Shown: positions 60,707 to 64,000 of the stretch, piece by piece
Layout of the letters: the number at the start of each line of letters is the position of its first letter
Position numbering within the stretch: the stretch's first letter is position 1
Assembly: GCF_040545875.1 (NCBI RefSeq)
Contig: NZ_JBEPMR010000001.1
Reading direction: 5' to 3' (one strand)
DNA length: 64,000 nucleotides
From: Faecalicatena_A orotica
Lineage (GTDB): Bacteria > Bacillota > Clostridia > Lachnospirales > Lachnospiraceae
The notes under the pieces: generated by a model
Seen by the model: only the letters and a program-made list of their open reading frames with translations
Told to the model about the DNA's origin: nothing
The model's database searches: none
Made by a program: the position numbers and the translations under genes

Positions 60707-61564
60707 TTATTGTACATGTTTTTCCCGCTTTTTGCAAATATCTTTTTCAGTCCTTGTGGCAAGCCACACCTCCAGCAGGTCAATCCATGACTGGACAGGC
60801 GGGCAGACTGAACTTCCGTCCGCCCTCGATGTAGACTCATCAGCGAGTGAAAGGCCGTGGCCCCCTGTCGGATAGACATGGAGCTCTGTAGAAACCCCGG
60901 CCCCTCTTAAAGCCGCCGCAAGCAGCAGTGAATTTTCCACAGGAACGGTTGTATCGGTAAAGGTATGCCAGATGAAACAGGGAGGCATATCTGAAGTGAC
61001 CAGCTTCTCCAGTGAAACTTCCTTTTTCTTTTCCTTATATTCGCTGCCCAGCAGATTTCTGAAGCTGCCCTCATGAGAATACTTCTTCTTGGATGTTATG
61101 ACCGGGTAATTCAGGATCAGGCCTGCCGGTTTTAAGATATCAGGCTTCGTTCCCGCTGCTTTATACAGAAATGGCTTATTCCAGAAAACTCCCAGACTTG
61201 CTGCCAGATGGCCGCCCGCAGAAGATCCCTGCACATAAATCTGGTTCCAGTCCACATGCCATTTTTCATGATTCTCATGCACCAGCTTCATAACCTCCGC
61301 CAGTTCTAAGAGTGCCGTCGGGAATCTGGCCGGTGCAACGGAATACCTTAAAATCCCTACATGGTAACCCATTGCCAGCAGACGCATTGCAACCGGTTCC
61401 GCCTCTCTGTCACTTGTCTTTTCGTAGCCGCCGCCCGGACAGAGAATAATCATTGGGCGTATCAGGTCCGGCTGGAATTCTTTGGAGCTGTCCAGTATAT
61501 ACGCATAAAACTTCGTATTCGGTGCGGACTGCTCTGTATGGATAGAGATCACCTCGTACTGCAT
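60707..61564 (-). CDS. Alpha/beta hydrolase (esterase/acetyl-xylan esterase-like)
   Basis: A 285-residue serine hydrolase: oxyanion segment ILCPGGGYEKTSDRE, nucleophile elbow GSSAGGHLAASLG, and C-terminal Asp/His in HTFTDTTVPVENS and YPTGGHGLSLA. No signal peptide, so cytosolic; probably deacetylates sugars or a small ester. The ATG at 61564 follows AAGGAG; the in-frame ATG at 61669 passes through the palindromic element at 61584-61626. It sits inside the glycolytic gene run with no evident metabolic tie. Confidence 0.88.
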   Translation of the reverse strand: MQYEVISIHTEQSAPNTKFYAYILDSSKEFQPDLIRPMIILCPGGGYEKTSDREAEPVAMRLLAMGYHVGILRYSVAPARFPTALLELAEVMKLVHENHEKWHVDWNQIYVQGSSAGGHLAASLGVFWNKPFLYKAAGTKPDILKPAGLILNYPVITSKKKYSHEGSFRNLLGSEYKEKKKEVSLEKLVTSDMPPCFIWHTFTDTTVPVENSLLLAAALRGAGVSTELHVYPTGGHGLSLADESTSRADGSSVCPPVQSWIDLLEVWLATRTEKDICKKREKHVQ

Positions 61565-61583
61565 ATTTTTCTCCTTCTCTGAT

Positions 61584-61626
61584 ATCATATGATGTTGGGG
61601 GCAAAAAGCATTTTTACCCCTGATGC
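61584..61626. repeat. REP-like palindromic element, copy 2 (ATGTTGGGG family)
   Basis: ATCATATGATGTTGGGGGCAAAAA, GCA, then TTTTTACCCCTGATG: the same modules as at 38121-38166 with a few base changes, and with a hairpin of GGGG-n-AAAAA arms. It lies about 20 bp before the esterase start. Confidence 0.7.
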
Positions 61627-61711
61627 CTACGGATTTCTCGTATAACAAGAAAAAAATCGCAGTGAGCATATGCTGTTTCGCTTACTCCCCACGATTCCCT
61701 TCCTTACAGAC

Positions 61712-61735
61712 TCCGGCGGGATATATCCCGCCGGA
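61712..61735. terminator. 24-bp palindrome after tpiA
   Basis: TCCGGCGGGATATATCCCGCCGGA is a perfect 24-bp palindrome 18 bp after the tpiA stop. With a very stable hairpin but no U-run on either side it may be a processing or Rho-like end rather than a classic terminator. Confidence 0.5.
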
Positions 61736-61753
61736 CCGGTATTCCTGTGATTC

Positions 61754-62503
61754 TTATTTGTAATTTACAATCTTTCCAAAATCAGCTTTCAGGGAAGCCC
61801 CGCCTACAAGTCCTCCGTCAATGTCTGCCTGTGCAAATAATTCAGGAGCTGTTGCAGCATTTACAGATCCGCCGTACTGGATACGGATTGCTTCTGCTGT
61901 TGCTTCATCATAAACTTCAGCGATGCATGCACGGATTCCTGCACAAACTTCCTGAGCCTGCTCTGTTGTAGCTGTCTTTCCTGTTCCGATAGCCCAGATA
62001 GGCTCGTAAGCAATAACAGCTGTCTTAGCCTGGTCTGCTGTCACGTTCTGGAATCCAACTTTCACCTGCTGGCGGATGAAGTCCATCGTAACTCCCTGCT
62101 CTCTCTGCTCCAAAGTCTCTCCACAGCACATGATCGGTGTAATGTTATGTTCAAATGCTTTCAGGACTTTTTTGTTGACATCTTCGTTTGTCTCTCCGAA
62201 GTATTCTCTTCTCTCAGAGTGCCCTAAAACTACATATTTTACACCTGCATCTACAAGCATAGCCGGAGAAATCTCTCCTGTGTATGCTCCGCTCTCTTCA
62301 AAATACATATTCTCAGCGCCAACCTGGATGTTTGAACCCTTTGCAGCTTCCACTACAGGTACGATATCGATTGCCGGAACACAGAATACAACGTCAACTT
62401 CTTCGTTCGCTACTAATGGTTTTAACTCTTCTACTAATGCTACTGCCTCACTTGGAGTTTTGTTCATCTTCCAGTTTCCTGCGATAATTTTTCTTCTTGC
62501 CAT
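61754..62503 (-). CDS. tpiA: Triosephosphate isomerase
   Basis: Interconverts dihydroxyacetone phosphate and glyceraldehyde 3-phosphate. The 249-residue TIM barrel has Asn10 and Lys12 in GNWKMNK, His in LGHSERREYFGE, catalytic Glu in AYEPIWAIGTGKTA (loop 6) and IQYGGSVN plus GLVGGASL at the phosphate site. It follows pgk by 17 bp. Confidence 0.98.
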   Translation of the reverse strand: MARRKIIAGNWKMNKTPSEAVALVEELKPLVANEEVDVVFCVPAIDIVPVVEAAKGSNIQVGAENMYFEESGAYTGEISPAMLVDAGVKYVVLGHSERREYFGETNEDVNKKVLKAFEHNITPIMCCGETLEQREQGVTMDFIRQQVKVGFQNVTADQAKTAVIAYEPIWAIGTGKTATTEQAQEVCAGIRACIAEVYDEATAEAIRIQYGGSVNAATAPELFAQADIDGGLVGGASLKADFGKIVNYK

Positions 62504-62520
62504 GATATGGTCTCCTTTTT

Positions 62521-63714
62521 TTACTTATTGTTTGCTGCTGCTACGCCCGGTAATTCTTTTCCTTCGAGGAATTCGAGGGAGGCTCCGCCGCCTGTTGAGA
62601 TGTGGGTCATTTTGTCGCCGTATCCTAACTGGTTAACGGCTGCTGCTGAATCTCCGCCGCCGATGATTGTTACTGCTTCTGTCTCGGACAGTGCTTTTGC
62701 GACTGCTTCTGTTCCTGCTGCAAAGTTTGGCATCTCGAAGCATCCCATTGGTCCGTTCCATACTACTGTCTTAGCTGATCTTACTGCGTCTGAGAATATC
62801 TTAGCTGTCTCAGGTCCGATATCCAGGCCTTCCCAGCCGTCCGGGATTTCTCCGCGTCCTACAACTTTTGTGTGCGCATCGTTGGAGAAGTCATCTGCAA
62901 TTACGTTGTCTACAGGAAGAAGCAGCTTTACGCCCTTGTCTTCTGCTTTTTTGATCATGTCAAGGGCATACTGGCAGTAATCTTCTTCAAGAAGGGAATT
63001 ACCAACGTTTCCGCCCTGGGCCTTGCTGAATGTGTAAGACATTCCGCCTCCGATAATCAGGGTGTCAACCTTGTCCAGCAGGTTCTCGATTACGGAAATC
63101 TTGCTGGATACTTTTGCTCCGCCAAGGATTGCTACGAATGGTCTCTCAGGATTTTCTACTGCATTGCCAAGGAAGTCGATTTCTTTCTGCATTAAGTATC
63201 CTACAACTGCCGTGTCCACAAACTGTGTCACACCAACATTGGAGCAGTGCGCTCTATGTGCTGTCCCGAACGCATCATTTACGAAAACATCGCAGAGGGA
63301 TGCAAGGTCTTTGCTGAACGCTTCCCCGTTCTTTGTCTCTTCTGCCCTGTAACGGGTATTCTCAAGAAGGATGATATCTCCATCATTCATTGCTTCTACC
63401 GCTGCCTTTGCGTTAGGTCCTACCACTTCAGGATCAGCCGCAAATTTTACTTCCTGTCCAAGCAGTTCAGATAATCTTACAGCGACAGGTGCGAGTGATA
63501 ACTCAGGAACAGGCTGTCCCTTCGGCTTTCCGAGATGTGAGCAGAGGATGATCTTTCCTCCGTCTGCAACCAGCTTCTTAATAGTAGGCAGGGCAGCCAC
63601 AAGGCGGTTCTCATCTGTAATCTTTCCATCGATCAGCGGTACATTAAAGTCGCATCTTACAAGGACCTTTTTACCCTTTACATTAATATCATCTACTGAC
63701 TTTTTGTTGAGCAT
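62521..63714 (-). CDS. pgk: Phosphoglycerate kinase
   Basis: First ATP-forming step of glycolysis. The 397-residue enzyme has RCDFNVPLIDGKITDENR, LCSHLGKPKG, the hinge MSYTFSKAQGGNVGNSL and the C-terminal ATP loop IIGGGDSAAAVNQLG with STGGGASLEFLEG. Between it and gap are a terminator and a hairpin element, so pgk-tpiA may also have its own start; the promoter is not clear. Confidence 0.98.
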   Translation of the reverse strand: MLNKKSVDDINVKGKKVLVRCDFNVPLIDGKITDENRLVAALPTIKKLVADGGKIILCSHLGKPKGQPVPELSLAPVAVRLSELLGQEVKFAADPEVVGPNAKAAVEAMNDGDIILLENTRYRAEETKNGEAFSKDLASLCDVFVNDAFGTAHRAHCSNVGVTQFVDTAVVGYLMQKEIDFLGNAVENPERPFVAILGGAKVSSKISVIENLLDKVDTLIIGGGMSYTFSKAQGGNVGNSLLEEDYCQYALDMIKKAEDKGVKLLLPVDNVIADDFSNDAHTKVVGRGEIPDGWEGLDIGPETAKIFSDAVRSAKTVVWNGPMGCFEMPNFAAGTEAVAKALSETEAVTIIGGGDSAAAVNQLGYGDKMTHISTGGGASLEFLEGKELPGVAAANNK

Positions 63715-63780
63715 AGTATTGCCTCCTGTTTTCTTATTTTTACCTGCGCAAAACCATGAGCAGATACTTGATTTTTACAT

Positions 63781-63818
63781 AAAAAGAATCCGGTCCTAAA
63801 CAAAGACCGGACCCTTTT
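63781..63818. terminator. Bidirectional terminator between gap and pgk
   Basis: TCCGGTC (63789-63795) pairs with GACCGGA (63805-63811); ATTCTTTTT follows on the minus strand and CCCTTTTTTG on the plus strand. About 75 bp downstream of the gap stop. Confidence 0.8.
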
Positions 63819-63850
63819 TTGAGTCTATTCTATTTATTTATTCAAATCTT

Positions 63851-63878
63851 GTAACTGTTCAGGACCATGAACAGTTAC
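63851..63878. repeat. GTAACTGTTC hairpin element, copy 2
   Basis: GTAACTGTTC (63851-63860) and GAACAGTTAC (63869-63878), a perfect 10-bp stem with an 8-nt loop, 7 bp after the gap stop. It matches the element at 60667-60695 except for a compensating pair of changes (TTC/GAA for TCC/GGA), so the stem is preserved. Confidence 0.75.
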
Positions 63879-63884
63879 CAAATC

Positions 63885-64000
63885 TTACAGTAATGTTCCG
63901 AAGTATTTGATTGTTCTTACCATCTGGCTTGTGTAAGAATTCTCATTATCATACCATGAAATTACCTGTACTTCTGTTGTTCCGTTGTCAAGTGGAAGTA
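63885..64000 (-). CDS. gap: Glyceraldehyde-3-phosphate dehydrogenase, C-terminal fragment
   Basis: Only the last 37 residues are in the window. They read LPLDNGTTEVQVISWYDNE then NSYTSQMVRTIKYFGTLL and a TAA stop, which is the closing helix of GAPDH (WYDNE-x-SY is diagnostic). The gene continues past the right edge. It heads the gap-pgk-tpiA block and makes 1,3-bisphosphoglycerate for PGK. Confidence 0.93.
   Translation of the reverse strand, partial: LPLDNGTTEVQVISWYDNENSYTSQMVRTIKYFGTLL

Overview
The window reads as a continuous piece of a low-to-mid GC, spore-forming Clostridia chromosome, most likely a gut Lachnospiraceae of the Dorea/Mediterraneibacter/Blautia kind. This is inferred from spoIVA with a sigma-E-type promoter, a Trp T-box ahead of a trpEGDCFBA operon, acetate formation by pta-ackA, a 1,439-residue acyl-CoA dehydratase activase-like protein, and the order pta-ackA-yceD-rpmF ... 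plsX-acpP-rnc-smc-ftsY. Nearly all genes are on the minus strand. No phage, complete insertion sequence, CRISPR array or rRNA operon is visible.

Layout, left to right. 1-7.8 kb: amidohydrolase (cut by the window edge), purine nucleoside phosphorylase, spoIVA, gpsA, plsY, der and a DUF512 radical-SAM-like protein. 7.9-9.1 kb: a plus-strand PRPP synthetase. 9.2-17.6 kb: DUF1653 protein, ilvA, ftsY, smc, rnc, acpP, plsX. 17.7-25.1 kb: a self-contained catabolic cassette made of a LacI regulator, a zinc alcohol dehydrogenase, an SDR, a small protein resembling the Anabaena sensory rhodopsin transducer (ASRT) family, and a ribose-type ABC importer. 25.2-28.4 kb: rpmF, yceD, ackA, pta. 28.5-38.9 kb: mgtE, tmcAL, DegV, UPF0210 and ACT proteins, a YycJ-type hydrolase, coaE, polA and a HAD phosphatase. 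39-46.2 kb: the trp operon and its T-box. 46.2-52.3 kb: an sdpRI-type pair, DUF1905, tRNA-Leu, lysA with a TrmB regulator, pyk and a rhomboid-like protein. 52.6-56.9 kb: the activase. 57-64 kb: GtrA, HAD, greA, gpmI, an esterase, tpiA, pgk and the end of gap.

How it fits together. The glycolytic block gap-pgk-tpiA-gpmI, with pyk elsewhere, feeds pta-ackA acetate and ATP formation. gpsA, plsY, plsX and acpP supply phospholipid and fatty-acid precursors. The LacI/ABC/dehydrogenase cassette sits between rpmF and plsX, which are commonly neighbours, and has its own promoter, a candidate operator inside its start region and a strong terminator at its far end. It looks like an acquired polyol or sugar utilisation module and is the best candidate here for an undescribed system, chiefly because of the ASRT-like protein inside it.

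The intergenic DNA is rich in small palindromic elements. At least three families occur twice each in this window. There is also a 208-bp near-perfect hairpin between spoIVA and the phosphorylase gene, and a multi-hairpin element ahead of pyk. These are the main structures that ordinary gene annotation would leave out. All calls are from reading the sequence; no database search was run.
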